This document shows, piece after piece, positions 19,828-32,320 of a stretch of DNA of 64,000 nt; position 1 is the stretch's first letter; each line of letters starts with the position of its first letter. The stretch comes from Clusia tigrina (lineage: Eukaryota > Arthropoda > Insecta > Diptera > Clusiidae): positions 84,280,570 to 84,344,569 of the forward strand of contig OV050030.1 of NCBI GenBank assembly GCA_920105625.2. Reading direction: 5' to 3'. The position numbers were made by a program, and so were the translations under genes. The notes beneath the pieces are model-generated. The model saw only the letters and a program-made list of their open reading frames with translations, did not search any database and was not told the DNA's origin.

Positions 19828-21235
19828 AATCAGTCAGGTTGTCTACTGGGCTATGTGCCAACAAATCAAACGCGTCCCCTGTTGTTCTCTGTCTTATACA
19901 TCTTATCAAGTCTTCAACCTCCGCTCCCGGAAGACTTTGTTGGGCAAGCTCGCAACCTTCCTTGAACCTCCTGATTTCCGTCCTGAGATCGTAAATCTCA
20001 ACGCCAGAAAACATAAGCACAAGCTTCTCCACAGCTTTGGCCACCTCCAGAATGCTCATTCTGACTGTCGAGTTAACCACCACAGGAATAACTGTATCGC
20101 TCACCTCTTGTGTAGCTAATTGGCTATTAATCCCCTCTTCCAATAGATACTTAACCAGATCCTGGCGCAAACTTAGTGGCCGCCGTGCTTCCAACCGAGT
20201 TGGCGTGTCGTATATAGGCTCTTCCGACTGAGGCGCTTTATCCTTTTCCCCGACGCTCGCCGGTTGAGTCGCTGCTTTCTTATTCACCTGCGATTCGCGC
20301 TGCGCCTGGTCTTCAATGAAACTAATCGGTAGCCCTCCTAAATCGCAATCCCTCACTACTATTTTCGGAACGGGATGTCCGCGGGTACACTGGGGCGTCA
20401 AGTATCCTGATCCTCCTACTTCCGGTATCGAAGCTTGAACCGTCTGCGTTTGTATTTCCGACGTCGACACCGACCTTGGCCTCACCTGGGATGGCTTCAC
20501 TTCCACCGTCGCTCCCCTAAACCTGAAATTCTCTTGCTCTAACAAAGAAGCTTCCTCCTCTGTTTCCTCGAGCCGTCTTGAGAGTTCCTTAGTTTTATTT
20601 TGGAGGAATTCTCTATCAACTTTCAGATCTTCCTTTTCCTTACGTACTTCCTCTAATTCTTTTTCCCTCCTGCTCAAGATAGCAGTCAGCGTCAAATCGG
20701 CTGCTTCCAAAGGCGATATTCTACCCCTTACTCTGGCCTCCTCCCACAACGTCTGGGCTTCAGTCTTACCCGCGCTGGCTTCGAAATGTTCGAATATCCT
20801 CTCGGTGAAAAGATTAACCTCTGTTTTTACTGCTTTTAATTCGTCCTGTGCGTCTTCTTTGCTCTTTAACGGAGACCCACTCGGTGCCTCAATTGTTGCT
20901 AAATCCGTCTCGAATACCTTGAGCCACCCTGACACTAAACTTTCCAAATATCCAGGAAAATTCGTCGCAAAGTATTCGTCGTCCTTACAGACCTCCGTGT
21001 GGGGCAGTAATTTTACGTGGTTGTTTTGAAATTTTTCCACCAAACCTCGCAACTCGGTGATTTGTCTGTGATAATACTTCACCGTTTTCACATCCTTCCG
21101 GTCCTTCCTGAAGTTGGAAATCAACCTCTGTACCTCTTTGCCCACCACTTCCTGGGATTTCAGCAACTCCTTCACTTCCTTCGAGTCCCATGTACTATGC
21201 CTAATCCAATAAATATCCCGTTGAACAACCCAATC
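19828..21235 (-). pseudogene. gag: gag, N-terminal half, unit 2
   Basis: Same open frame as unit 1 with scattered substitutions (for example EVEDLIRC where unit 1 has EVEHLIRC, and VDREFLQ for ADREFLQ). It ends in mariner sequence at 19787. The 5' flank with the out-of-frame ATG is unchanged. Confidence 0.78.
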
Positions 21236-22096
21236 TCAAAGAAAAATCCCCATGCATCTGTTCAAAAAAAAAAAAAAAAAATTCTCCCAATTCGCAAAAA
21301 CCGAAATTGGATTTACAGGCAAAATATGTCTTGATTCATTCCCGGAGATTTGAATCCATATTTAATAAAAAAAAAACCCGTAACGTATGCGCCACGTAAT
21401 AATAGCATTTAAATGTTTACTTCAACATTGCTACGCAAATTGTAGTTTTAGAACTACACAAACTTTGATGCAAGAACACGTATTATCGGCACCTTTTCAC
21501 CTAATACCCTAAACTCAAAATGCCAAATATTCTACTCAATCTTTATTTTGATTTCAAAACAATATAAATTGAAACATATCAATGTCCCTACCGACAAACA
21601 AACACAAATCCCCTATCATAACCGTACGAACCCTATACCGTGGCACGTTCTTTCCGAACCAAACCAACCGGTATACACAAGTTCGCAATTCAATAACGCA
21701 AAAACCGTGAATTAGCAGACACGTCCCACATCCCCCGAGAATGCTGAAACAAGAGGTAAGAAAAAATATGAGCCTAATCTCAGTGAAATAAACCTATACA
21801 ACCTGACCATTAAAAATTTTCGAGGATCGACCTAGTGTCACCTAACCGCAGCGGCTATTCAGCCCCGATGCTGCTTCTTCTGCTTCCACACGGCCACCGA
21901 AGAATCGTCGACAAAATTCACTTAAATACTAAAATGTCCTACTATAAGCATACTTACCAATATCCTTGCTCCCTCCATTGAACTCCTTTGAGTTGGTTAT
22001 CCTAACGTTGCTAGTAGTAGTTTCCCGTTGGTGGATTCCCGCGTAGGAGTGCTCTTTTCCTGGCACTCGACGTTGGATCCTACCGGCTGCGCCAAT
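21236..22096 (-). other. 5' leader and PBS of unit 2
   Basis: Non-coding leader with an A-tract near 21264-21280; PBS at 22077-22094 matches tRNA-Ser 3' end and is followed by AT and LTR C. No further feature seen. Confidence 0.6.
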
Positions 22097-22535
22097 TGTT
22101 GCGTTCTCCGAGCGTTAGCTGTGGCAATGCGCCCTGCAGTTGCCTGTCACCTGTAAATACTTGCCAGACCTGTAAAACACTTGCCGACTGCGGCGTAAAC
22201 ACAACACACACCGTTTCGCTTTCGGAAATATACAACTTCGATCTATTCTTAATCCACTCTTATTTATATTCTTAATTCTAGCTACATAATTATTTTTATA
22301 ATCTACTTAGGTGTTCCAATTACGCAAGTGCTGACCCAAAACAATAATCGCTATAAGCCAGTTCATACACAATGCCAATGGTGCATTTTAGCCCTAGTTT
22401 TTGTGTCACTGTGTAATTGTAACACCTGTGAAATTCATATATGTAATATTAATTATAGCTACAACCGGTCGATAGGCTACTTGGGTTGTGTCGCGAGTCA
22501 ACTACTCGTAGGTAGTCGTATCTTGACTCGCAACA
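22097..22535 (-). repeat. LTR C (shared by units 2 and 3)
   Basis: 439 bp with TG...CA ends, flanked by PBS (left) and polypurine tract (right). It differs from LTR B by at least one base (GTCACCTG). Confidence 0.95.
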
Positions 22536-22726
22536 TTCCTCCCCTCTTTCGAGAAGAAGGTAGTGTAGCTACCTTCTAAAATTGTATAACCTACTATAAT
22601 ATTTTATATGTATACATTTACTATATATTTTTTTCTGATAACCTAATACAATATTTTATATGTATATTTATGTTTTTTTTTCGAATGGTCTGTTAGCAGT
22701 ATCAGTTAGTTGCATAGGCATCCTTG
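22536..22726 (-). other. 3' end of unit 3 with deletion junction
   Basis: As in unit 2 but one 12-bp TATATGTATATT repeat shorter, which accounts for the 12-bp difference in unit length. Junction to integrase remnant near 22681. Confidence 0.85.
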
Positions 22727-23407
22727 TTAGCCTTGATACCTTGTTCTTCTGACATCAAACCCCAGTTCCACTTTTACCCTGTCTAACTCAATCCATGCCC
22801 TCACTATTATTCGTTCCCCTTTTGACCTTTCCGTTTGCCCATCATTGATCGCATATCCCGCGATATTCTCAGTGATTCTCAGAACACTCGTATTTTGCGG
22901 CGCCCTACTCAGCGCATCCGCATTCAAATTCGTTTTCCCTGGCTTGTATACAATATCAAATGTGTACTCGGACAGCTTATGCCTGAACCGTGCCAGTCTA
23001 GACGTTTGATCCTTCAAATTTACGATTCCCCTTAGCGGTTGGTGGTCAGTGTAAACCGTGAACTGCCTCCCCAAAAGGTATGATCTGAAGTTACGAGTGG
23101 CCCAAACTATAGCGAGCATCTCCCTCTCTATCGTAGAGTACCGCTTCTCGGTCTCACTCAGCGCTCTACTCGCGAAAGCTATAGGATGATCGCGACCCTC
23201 TTGTTCCTGCGAAAGAACCGCTCCCAGAGCTTCACCACTGGCGTCTGTTGTTAAAATGAAATGCTTATTAAAGTCCGGGTAAATCAGGATGGGTGGTGTC
23301 GTAATAGCCAATTTCAAACCTTCGAACGCCTGTTGGCATGACTCCGTCCATTCAAATTTTGTGTCCTTATGTAGCAATTTCGTGATTGGCAGCGACAACT
23401 GAGCCAT
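22727..23407 (-). CDS. pol (RNH): RNase H domain, unit 3
   Basis: 227 codons whose translation is identical to unit 2. Same flanking deletions of RT/protease and integrase. Confidence 0.85.
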   Translation of the reverse strand: MAQLSLPITKLLHKDTKFEWTESCQQAFEGLKLAITTPPILIYPDFNKHFILTTDASGEALGAVLSQEQEGRDHPIAFASRALSETEKRYSTIEREMLAIVWATRNFRSYLLGRQFTVYTDHQPLRGIVNLKDQTSRLARFRHKLSEYTFDIVYKPGKTNLNADALSRAPQNTSVLRITENIAGYAINDGQTERSKGERIIVRAWIELDRVKVELGFDVRRTRYQG

Positions 23408-23457
23408 ATTTGCTGATTTCCGAAGCTTTCTCTGGAGTAGTACTGTCTACCCTGTTG

Positions 23458-24002
23458 TCTTGCTGATGCATTCCTTGGACAACTCATCCCTCTTTGGTGT
23501 CCATAATTACCGCAATCCTCACAAAACGGAGTTTTCCTCCTCGTTCGGCACTCATCCCAGAAATGCCCGTGCCTATTACAAAATGAGCATACGACCTCTA
23601 CAGCCGGTCGTCGATCTCTATGGTCCATTCCCCGTTTCTCATTACCCCCCAATTCTTGTCGCAGGACATTCGAACCAGCGGGTGCACTCGTCCAGCATAT
23701 GCCCCCCGTCGTGGCTCTTTGCTGAATGGCCACCTCTGCAGACGTAACTGCCTCTATCAAATCTGCCATTGATCGTTGTGTCAGACCTAACGTGTAATTG
23801 ACCAAGTCCCTGTTTACTAAACCGGTCTTGAACACCGTCACCATGGCCCTCTCTATTTGCGATTTGTATACTGACGCACTTTCAGGGAATTGCCTGTTTG
23901 CTACTGCAATTCCTCTTCAGGCTTCTGAGTAGACTCCTGGATCTCTCTTATGAGTACGTCGTACGATTTTTGTTTCAAGTATGTCCTGTACAGGGGAGCA
24001 TA
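23458..24002 (-). pseudogene. gag: gag, C-terminal half, unit 3
   Basis: Same 46-bp deletion and translated pieces as unit 2 (23901-24140 and 23314-23844). No difference from unit 2 was noticed. Confidence 0.8.
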
Positions 24003-25315
24003 TAAAGGGTTTTTCAAAAGAAACGCTACAAAAGTAAATAGATAGTGACAGCAAACGACGCCATATTTTTTCCCGCTCTTTTGACATTTCTCTTCAGTAA
24101 GGTTTGCCATTTCATCATGCAAAGATATACGAGCCAACAACGAGTCGAAATTATTAAAATTTACTACCGAAATTTGGAGTCAGTCGCCTCAACTTTAAGA
24201 GCGCTACGTCCAATTTATGGTCGTCATAATTGTCCTAGCAGATCAACAATTGAGCGTCTAGTGGAAAAATTTGAATCCACAGGCACAGTACAAAATGAAT
24301 GAAATGAAGAAGTGCCCGTAGTGTCGAGAATATTGCTGCCACTGAGGCTTCAGTTCAAGAAAGCCCAAATGTGTCTCTCACACGTCGTTCTCAAGCGTTG
24401 GGCATCTCTGTGACGTCGTTGTGGCGAATTTTGCGAAAAGATCTTGGCCTACATCCTTACAAGATCAAATTGACGCAAGAACTGAAGCCGCTTGACCACC
24501 ATAAGCGTCGTATGTTCGTGAATTGGGCTGAGCAACAACTTGAAAATGATTCGGATTTTCATCGGAAAATCATCTTCAGCGATGAGCATCATCTTCAGCG
24601 ATGCTCATTTCTGGCTGAATGGCTTCGTCAATAAGCAAAATATGCGTTATTGGTTAGACAGCAATCCACACGTACTCCATGAGTCATCATTGTATCCCGA
24701 AAAAATTACGGTTTGGTGCGGTTTATGGGCCGGCGGCGTCATTGGGCCGTACTTCTTCCGTGATGATCAAGGCCGGCACATTACTGTGAATGCGAATCGC
24801 AACCGTTCAATGATAACCGAATATTTTTGGCCCCAATTGGATAATATGGACTTGGAGGATATGTGGTTCCAACAGGACGGCGCCACAAGCCACACAGCGA
24901 ATGCCACAATCAATTTACTGCAAACCAAGTTTGGTGAACGTGTTATCTCACGAAATGGCCCAGTCGATTGGCCGCCTCGGTCGTGCGATTTGACACCGTT
25001 AGATTATTTCCTGTGGGGCTACGTCAAGTCTATGGTCTATGCCAACAAGCCAGCGACGATTGATGAACTTCGTACGAATATCGAACGTAAAATTGCAGCA
25101 GTATCGGCCGATTTATGCTTGAAAACCTTTGAAAATTGGGTTCAGCGTCTGGACTTCTGCAAGCATGGCCGTGGTGGCCATGGAAAAGAAATCGAGTTCC
25201 ATACATAATGGCATCGAACGTACTTTCACAGGAATAAAGAATTTCATTGATATCTAAAACAGGTTTTGTTTTATTTAAAAAGCCTTTTGTAGCGCTCTCA
25301 TTGAAAAACCCGATA
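24003..25315 (+). mobile_element. Full-size mariner (1309 bp) in gag, unit 3, with broken transposase
   Basis: Ends at 24005 and 25313, TA flanks. The transposase pseudogene runs 24117-25208 with the same stop near 24300 and the same 19-bp duplication near 24571-24608 as unit 2; translations are identical. Confidence 0.92.
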
Positions 25316-26723
25316 AATCAGTCAGGTTGTCTACTGGGCTATGTGCCAACAAATCAAACGCGTCCCCTGTTGTTCTCTGTCTTATACATCTTATCAAGTC
25401 TTCAACCTCCGCTCCCGGAAGACTTTGTTGGGCAAGCTCGCAACCTTCCTTGAACCTCCTGATTTCCGTCCTGAGATCGTAAATCTCAACGCCAGAAAAC
25501 ATAAGCACAAGCTTCTCCACAGCTTTGGCCACCTCCAGAATGCTCATTCTGACTGTCGAGTTAACCACCACAGGAATAACTGTATCGCTCACCTCTTGTG
25601 TAGCTAATTGGCTATTAATCCCCTCTTCCAATAGATACTTAACCAGATCCTGGCGCAAACTTAGTGGCCGCCGTGCTTCCAACCGAGTTGGCGTGTCGTA
25701 TATAGGCTCTTCCGACTGAGGCGCTTTATCCTTTTCCCCGACGCTCGCCGGTTGAGTCGCTGCTTTCTTATTCACCTGCGATTCGCGCTGCGCCTGGTCT
25801 TCAATGAAACTAATCGGTAGCCCTCCTAAATCGCAATCCCTCACTACTATTTTCGGAACGGGATGTCCGCGGGTACACTGGGGCGTCAAGTATCCTGATC
25901 CTCCTACTTCCGGTATCGAAGCTTGAACCGTCTGCGTTTGTATTTCCGACGTCGACACCGACCTTGGCCTCACCTGGGATGGCTTCACTTCCACCGTCGC
26001 TCCCCTAAACCTGAAATTCTCTTGCTCTAACAAAGAAGCTTCCTCCTCTGTTTCCTCGAGCCGTCTTGAGAGTTCCTTAGTTTTATTTTGGAGGAATTCT
26101 CTATCAACTTTCAGATCTTCCTTTTCCTTACGTACTTCCTCTAATTCTTTTTCCCTCCTGCTCAAGATAGCAGTCAGCGTCAAATCGGCTGCTTCCAAAG
26201 GCGATATTCTACCCCTTACTCTGGCCTCCTCCCACAACGTCTGGGCTTCAGTCTTACCCGCGCTGGCTTCGAAATGTTCGAATATCCTCTCGGTGAAAAG
26301 ATTAACCTCTGTTTTTACTGCTTTTAATTCGTCCTGTGCGTCTTCTTTGCTCTTTAACGGAGACCCACTCGGTGCCTCAATTGTTGCTAAATCCGTCTCG
26401 AATACCTTGAGCCACCCTGACACTAAACTTTCCAAATATCCAGGAAAATTCGTCGCAAAGTATTCGTCGTCCTTACAGACCTCCGTGTGGGGCAGTAATT
26501 TTACGTGGTTGTTTTGAAATTTTTCCACCAAACCTCGCAACTCGGTGATTTGTCTGTGATAATACTTCACCGTTTTCACATCCTTCCGGTCCTTCCTGAA
26601 GTTGGAAATCAACCTCTGTACCTCTTTGCCCACCACTTCCTGGGATTTCAGCAACTCCTTCACTTCCTTCGAGTCCCATGTACTATGCCTAATCCAATAA
26701 ATATCCCGTTGAACAACCCAATC
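25316..26723 (-). pseudogene. gag: gag, N-terminal half, unit 3
   Basis: Translation identical to unit 2, ends in mariner sequence at 25275. Confidence 0.78.
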
Positions 26724-27584
26724 TCAAAGAAAAATCCCCATGCATCTGTTCAAAAAAAAAAAAAAAAAATTCTCCCAATTCGCAAAAACCGAAATTGGAT
26801 TTACAGGCAAAATATGTCTTGATTCATTCCCGGAGATTTGAATCCATATTTAATAAAAAAAAAACCCGTAACGTATGCGCCACGTAATAATAGCATTTAA
26901 ATGTTTACTTCAACATTGCTACGCAAATTGTAGTTTTAGAACTACACAAACTTTGATGCAAGAACACGTATTATCGGCACCTTTTCACCTAATACCCTAA
27001 ACTCAAAATGCCAAATATTCTACTCAATCTTTATTTTGATTTCAAAACAATATAAATTGAAACATATCAATGTCCCTACCGACAAACAAACACAAATCCC
27101 CTATCATAACCGTACGAACCCTATACCGTGGCACGTTCTTTCCGAACCAAACCAACCGGTATACACAAGTTCGCAATTCAATAACGCAAAAACCGTGAAT
27201 TAGCAGACACGTCCCACATCCCCCGAGAATGCTGAAACAAGAGGTAAGAAAAAATATGAGCCTAATCTCAGTGAAATAAACCTATACAACCTGACCATTA
27301 AAAATTTTCGAGGATCGACCTAGTGTCACCTAACCGCAGCGGCTATTCAGCCCCGATGCTGCTTCTTCTGCTTCCACACGGCCACCGAAGAATCGTCGAC
27401 AAAATTCACTTAAATACTAAAATGTCCTACTATAAGCATACTTACCAATATCCTTGCTCCCTCCATTGAACTCCTTTGAGTTGGTTATCCTAACGTTGCT
27501 AGTAGTAGTTTCCCGTTGGTGGATTCCCGCGTAGGAGTGCTCTTTTCCTGGCACTCGACGTTGGATCCTACCGGCTGCGCCAAT
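26724..27584 (-). other. 5' leader and PBS of unit 3
   Basis: Non-coding; PBS at 27565-27582 (tRNA-Ser type), then AT and LTR D. Confidence 0.6.
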
Positions 27585-28023
27585 TGTTGCGTTCTCCGAG
27601 CGTTAGCTGTGGCAATGCGCCCTGCAGTTGCCTGTCACCTGTAAATACTTGCCAGACCTGTAAAACACTTGCCGACTGCGGCGTAAACACAACACACACC
27701 GTTTCGCTTTCGGAAATATACAACTTCGATCTATTCTTAATCCACTCTTATTTATATTCTTAATTCTAGCTACATAATTATTTTTATAATCTACTTAGGT
27801 GTTCCAATTACGCAAGTGCTGACCCAAAACAATAATCGCTATAAGCCAGTTCATACACAATGCCAATGGTGCATTTTAGCCCTAGTTTTTGTGTCACTGT
27901 GTAATTGTAACACCTGTGAAATTCATATATGTAATATTAATTATAGCTACAACCGGTCGATAGGCTACTTGGGTTGTGTCGCGAGTCAACTACTCGTAGG
28001 TAGTCGTATCTTGACTCGCAACA
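27585..28023 (-). repeat. LTR D (shared by units 3 and 4)
   Basis: 439 bp, apparently identical to LTR C, between PBS of unit 3 and polypurine tract of unit 4. Confidence 0.95.
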
Positions 28024-28214
28024 TTCCTCCCCTCTTTCGAGAAGAAGGTAGTGTAGCTACCTTCTAAAATTGTATAACCTACTATAATATTTTATATGTA
28101 TACATTTACTATATATTTTTTTCTGATAACCTAATACAATATTTTATATGTATATTTATGTTTTTTTTTCGAATGGTCTGTTAGCAGTATCAGTTAGTTG
28201 CATAGGCATCCTTG
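28024..28214 (-). other. 3' end of unit 4 with deletion junction
   Basis: Polypurine tract, AT repeats and the same env/integrase deletion junction (near 28170) as units 2 and 3. Confidence 0.85.
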
Positions 28215-28895
28215 TTAGCCTTGATACCTTGTTCTTCTGACATCAAACCCCAGTTCCACTTTTATCCTGTCTAACTCAATCCATGCCCTCACTATTATTC
28301 GTTCCCCTTTTGACCTTTCCGTTTGCCCATCATTGATCGCATATCCCACGATATTCTCAGTGATTCTCAGAACACTCGTATTTTGCGGCGCCCTACTCAG
28401 CGCATCCGCATTCAAATTCGTTTTCCCTGGCTTGTATACAATATCAAATGTGTACTCGGACAGCTTATGCCTGAACCGTGCCAGTCTAGACGTTTGATCC
28501 TTCAAATTTACGATTCCCCTTAGCGGTTGGTGGTCAGTGTAAACCGTGAACTGCCTCCCCAAAAGGTATGATCTGAAGTTACGAGTGGCCCAAACTATAG
28601 CGAGCATCTCCCTCTCTATCGTAGAGTACCGCTTCTCGGTCTCACTCAGCGCTCTACTCGCGAAAGCTATAGGATGATCGCGACCCTCTTGTTCCTGCGA
28701 AAGAACCGCTCCCAGAGCTTCACCACTGGCGTCTGTTGTTAAAATGAAATGCTTATTAAAGTCCGGGTAAATCAGGATGGGTGGTGTCGTAATAGCCAAT
28801 TTCAAACCTTCGAACGCCTGTTGGCATGACTCCGTCCATTCAAATTTTGTGTCCTTATGTAGCAATTTCGTGATTGGCAGCGACAACTGAGCCAT
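28215..28895 (-). CDS. pol (RNH): RNase H domain, unit 4
   Basis: 227 codons, with two private substitutions against units 2 and 3 (ENIVGYA and LDRIKVE). Catalytic residues unchanged. Confidence 0.85.
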   Translation of the reverse strand: MAQLSLPITKLLHKDTKFEWTESCQQAFEGLKLAITTPPILIYPDFNKHFILTTDASGEALGAVLSQEQEGRDHPIAFASRALSETEKRYSTIEREMLAIVWATRNFRSYLLGRQFTVYTDHQPLRGIVNLKDQTSRLARFRHKLSEYTFDIVYKPGKTNLNADALSRAPQNTSVLRITENIVGYAINDGQTERSKGERIIVRAWIELDRIKVELGFDVRRTRYQG

Positions 28896-28945
28896 ATTTG
28901 CTGATTTCCGAAGCTTTCTCTGGAGTAGTACTGTCTACCCTGTTG

Positions 28946-29490
28946 TCTTGCTGATGCATTCCTTGGACAACTCATCCCTCTTTGGTGTCCATAATTACCG
29001 CAATCCTCACAAAACGGAGTTTTCCTCCTCGTTCGGCACTCATCCCAGAAATGCCCGTGCCTATTACAAAATGAGCATACGACCTCTACAGCCGGTCGTC
29101 GATCTCTATGGTCCATTCCCCGTTTCTCATTACCCCCCAATTCTTGTCGCAGGACATTCGAACCAGCGGGTGCACTCGTCCAGCATATGCCCCCCGTCGT
29201 GGCTCTTTGCTGAATGGCCACCTCTGCAGACGTAACTGCCTCTATCAAATCTGCCATTGATCGTTGTGTCAGACCTAACGTGTAATTGACCAAGTCCCTG
29301 TTTACTAAACCGGTCTTGAACACCGTCACCATGGCCCTCTCTATTTGCGATTTGTATACTGACGCACTTTCAGGGAATTGCCTGTTTGCTACTGCAATTC
29401 CTCTCCAGGCTTCTGAGTAGACTCCTGGATCTCTCTTATGAGTACGTCGTACGATTTTTGTTTCAAGTATGTCCTGTACAGGGGAGCATA
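28946..29490 (-). pseudogene. gag: gag, C-terminal half, unit 4
   Basis: Carries the 46-bp deletion, but base changes near 29402 (CTCTCCAGG as in units 1 and 5) open a longer 257-codon frame at 28802-29575 that runs partly in the wrong frame. This mix of unit-2-like and unit-1-like bases hints at exchange between units. Confidence 0.75.
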
Positions 29491-30803
29491 TAAAGGGTTT
29501 TTCAAAAGAAACGCTACAAAAGTAAATAGATAGTGACAGCAAACGACGCCATATTTTTTCCCGCTCTTTTGACATTTCTCTTCAGTAAGGTTTGCCATTT
29601 CATCATGCAAAGATATACGAGCCAACAACGAGTCGAAATTATTAAAATTTACTACCGAAATTCGGAGTCAGTCGCCTCAACTTTAAGAGCGCTACGTCCA
29701 ATTTATGGTCGTCATAATTGTCCTAGCAGATCAACAATTGAGCGTCTAGTGGAAAAATTTGAATCCACAGGCACAGTACAAAATGAATGAAATGAAGAAG
29801 TGCCCGTAGTGTCGAGAATATTGCTGCCACTGAGGCTTCAGTTCAAGAAAGCCCAAATGTGTCTCTCACACGTCGTTCTCAAGCGTTGGGCATCTCTGTG
29901 ACGTCGTTGTAGCGAATTTTGCGAAAAGATCTTGGCCTACATCCTTACAAGATCAAATTGACGCAAGAACTGAAGCCGCTTGACCACCATAAGCGTCGTA
30001 TGTTCGTGAATTGGGCTGAGCAACAACTTGAAAATGATTCGGATTTTCATCGGAAAATCATCTTCAGCGATGAGCATCATCTTCAGCGATGCTCATTTCT
30101 GGCTGAATGGCTTCGTCAATAAGCAAAATATGCGTTATTGGTTAGACAGCAATCCACACGTACTCCATGAGTCATCATTGTATCCCGAAAAAATTACGGT
30201 TTTGTGCGGTTTATGGGCCGGCGGCGTCATTGGGCCGTACTTCTTCCGTGATGATCAAGGCCGGCACATTACTGTGAATGCGAATCGCTACCGTTCAATG
30301 ATAACCGAATATTTTTGGCCCCAATTGGATAATATGGACTTGGAGGATATGTGGTTCCAACAGGACGGCGCCACAAGCCACACAGCGAATGCCACAATCA
30401 ATTTACTGCAAACCAAGTTTGGTGAACGTGTTATCTCACGAAATGGCCCAGTCGATTGGCCGCCTCGGTCGTGCGATTTGACACCGTTAGATTATTTCCT
30501 GTGGGGCTACGTCAAGTCTATGGTCTATGCCAACAAGCCAGCGACGATTGATGAACTTCGTACGAATATCGAACGTAAAATTGCAGCAGTATCGGCCGAT
30601 TTATGCTTGAAAACCTTTGAAAATTGGGTTCAGCGTCTGGACTTCTGCAAGCATGGCCGTGGTGGCCATGGAAAAGAAATCGAGTTCCATACATAATGGC
30701 ATCGAACGTACTTTCACAGGAATAAAGAATTTCATTGATATCTAAAACAGGTTTTGTTTTATTTAAAAAGCCTTTTGTAGCGCTCTCATTGAAAAACCCG
30801 ATA
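29491..30803 (+). mobile_element. Full-size mariner (1309 bp) in gag, unit 4, with extra nonsense mutation
   Basis: Ends at 29493 and 30801, TA flanks. The transposase pseudogene (29605-30696) shares the stop near 29788 and the 19-bp duplication of the other copies, and adds TGG to TAG near 29910 and replacements in the ITVLCGLW and NANRYRS stretches. It reads SESVAST like unit 1, where units 2 and 3 have LESVAST. Confidence 0.92.
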
Positions 30804-31494
30804 AATCAGTCAGGTTGTCTACTGGGCTATGTGCCAACAAATCAAACGCGTCCCCTGTTGTTCTCTGTCTTATACATCTTATCAAGTCTTCAACCTCCGC
30901 TCCCGGAAGACTTTGTTGGGCAAGCTCGCAACCTTCCTTGAACCTCCTGATTTCCGTCCTGAGATCGTAAATCTCAACGCCAGAAAACATAAGCACAAGC
31001 TTCTCCACAGCTTTGGCCACCTCCAGAATGCTCATTCTGACTGTCGAGTTAACCACCACAGGAATAACTGTATCGCTCACCTCTTGTGTAGCTAATTGGC
31101 TATTAATCCCCTCTTCCAATAGATACTTAACCAGATCCTGGCGCAAACTTAGTGGCCGCCGTGCTTCCAACCGAGTTGGCGTGTCGTATATAGGCTCTTC
31201 CGACTGAGGCGCTTTATCCTTTTCCCCGACGCTCGCCGGTTGAGTCGCTGCTTTCTTATTCACCTGCGATTCGCGCTGCGCCTGGTCTTCAATGAAACTA
31301 ATCGGTAGCCCTCCTAAATCGCAATCCCTCACTACTATTTTCGGAACGGGATGTCCGCGGGTACACTGGGGCGTCAAGTATCCTGATCCTCCTACTTCCG
31401 GTATCGAAGCTTGAACCGTCTGCGTTTGTATTTCCGACGTCGACACCGACCTTGGCCTCACCTGGGATGGCTTCACTTCCACCGTCGCTCCCGA
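30804..31494 (-). pseudogene. gag: gag, N-terminal half truncated, unit 4
   Basis: Keeps only the C-terminal 230 or so codons of this half (from ATVEVKPSQVRPRSV). At 31492-31496 the sequence jumps from GTCGCTCCC to CGATGCTGC of the leader. About 1.36 kb, covering the matrix-like and coiled-coil parts and most of the leader, is missing, with CCC at both breakpoints. Confidence 0.85.
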
Positions 31495-31722
31495 TGCTGC
31501 TTCTTCTGCTTCCACACGGCCACCAAAGAATCGTCGACAAAATTCACTTAAATACTAAAATGTCCTACTATAAGCATACTTACCAATATCCTTGCTCCCT
31601 CCATTGAACTCCTTTGAGTTGGTTATCCTAACGTTGCTAGTAGTAGTTTCCCGTTGGTGGATTCCCGCGTAGGAGTGCTCTTTTCCTGGCACTCGACGTT
31701 GGATCCTACCGGCTGCGCCAAT
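31495..31722 (-). other. Shortened 5' leader and PBS of unit 4
   Basis: Only the LTR-proximal leader remains; PBS intact at 31703-31720. Confidence 0.7.
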
Positions 31723-32076
31723 TGTTGCGTTCTCCGAGCGTTAGCTGTGGCAATGCGCCCTGCAGTTGCCTGTCACCTGTAAATACTTGCCAGACCTGTA
31801 AAACACTTGCCGACTGCGGCGTAAACACAACACACACCGTTTCGCTTTCGGAAATATACAACTTCGATCTATTCTTAATCCACTCTTATTTATATTCTTA
31901 ATTCTAGCTACATAATTATTTTTATAATCTACTTAGGTGTTCCAATTACGCAAGTGCTTGTAATACCTGTGAAATTCATATATGTAATATTAATTATAGC
32001 TACAACCGGTCGATAGGCTACTTGGGTTGTGTAGCGAGTCAACTACTCGTAGGTAGTCGTATCTTGACTCGCAACA
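31723..32076 (-). repeat. LTR E, 354 bp (85-bp internal deletion), shared by units 4 and 5
   Basis: Ends and flanks are as in the other LTRs, but the sequence jumps at about 31959 from GCAAGTGCT to TGTAATACCTG, dropping 85 bp. It is the only short LTR and serves as the 3' LTR of unit 5, so this deletion probably arose after array formation. Confidence 0.93.
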
Positions 32077-32236
32077 TTCCTCCCCTCTTTCGAGAAGAAG
32101 GTAGTGTAGCTACCTTCTAAAATTGTATAACCTACTATAATATTTTATATGTATACATTTACTATATATTTTTTTCTGATAACCTAACACAATATTTTAT
32201 ATGTATATTTATATGTATATTTATGTTTTTTTTTTT

Positions 32237-32239
<3 letters not shown>
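32077..32239 (-). other. Polypurine tract and AT-rich 3' end of unit 5
   Basis: Purine tract directly beside LTR E, then TATATGTATATT repeats as in unit 1. Confidence 0.75.

Positions 32240-32320
<81 letters not shown>
32240..32320. repeat. (TA)n microsatellite, about 80 bp, in unit 5
   Basis: An uninterrupted AT dinucleotide run replaces the short TA run seen at 7940-7955 in unit 1. Runs of this kind are prone to slippage and to assembly error. Flanked by T-rich sequence to about 32530. Confidence 0.95.
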
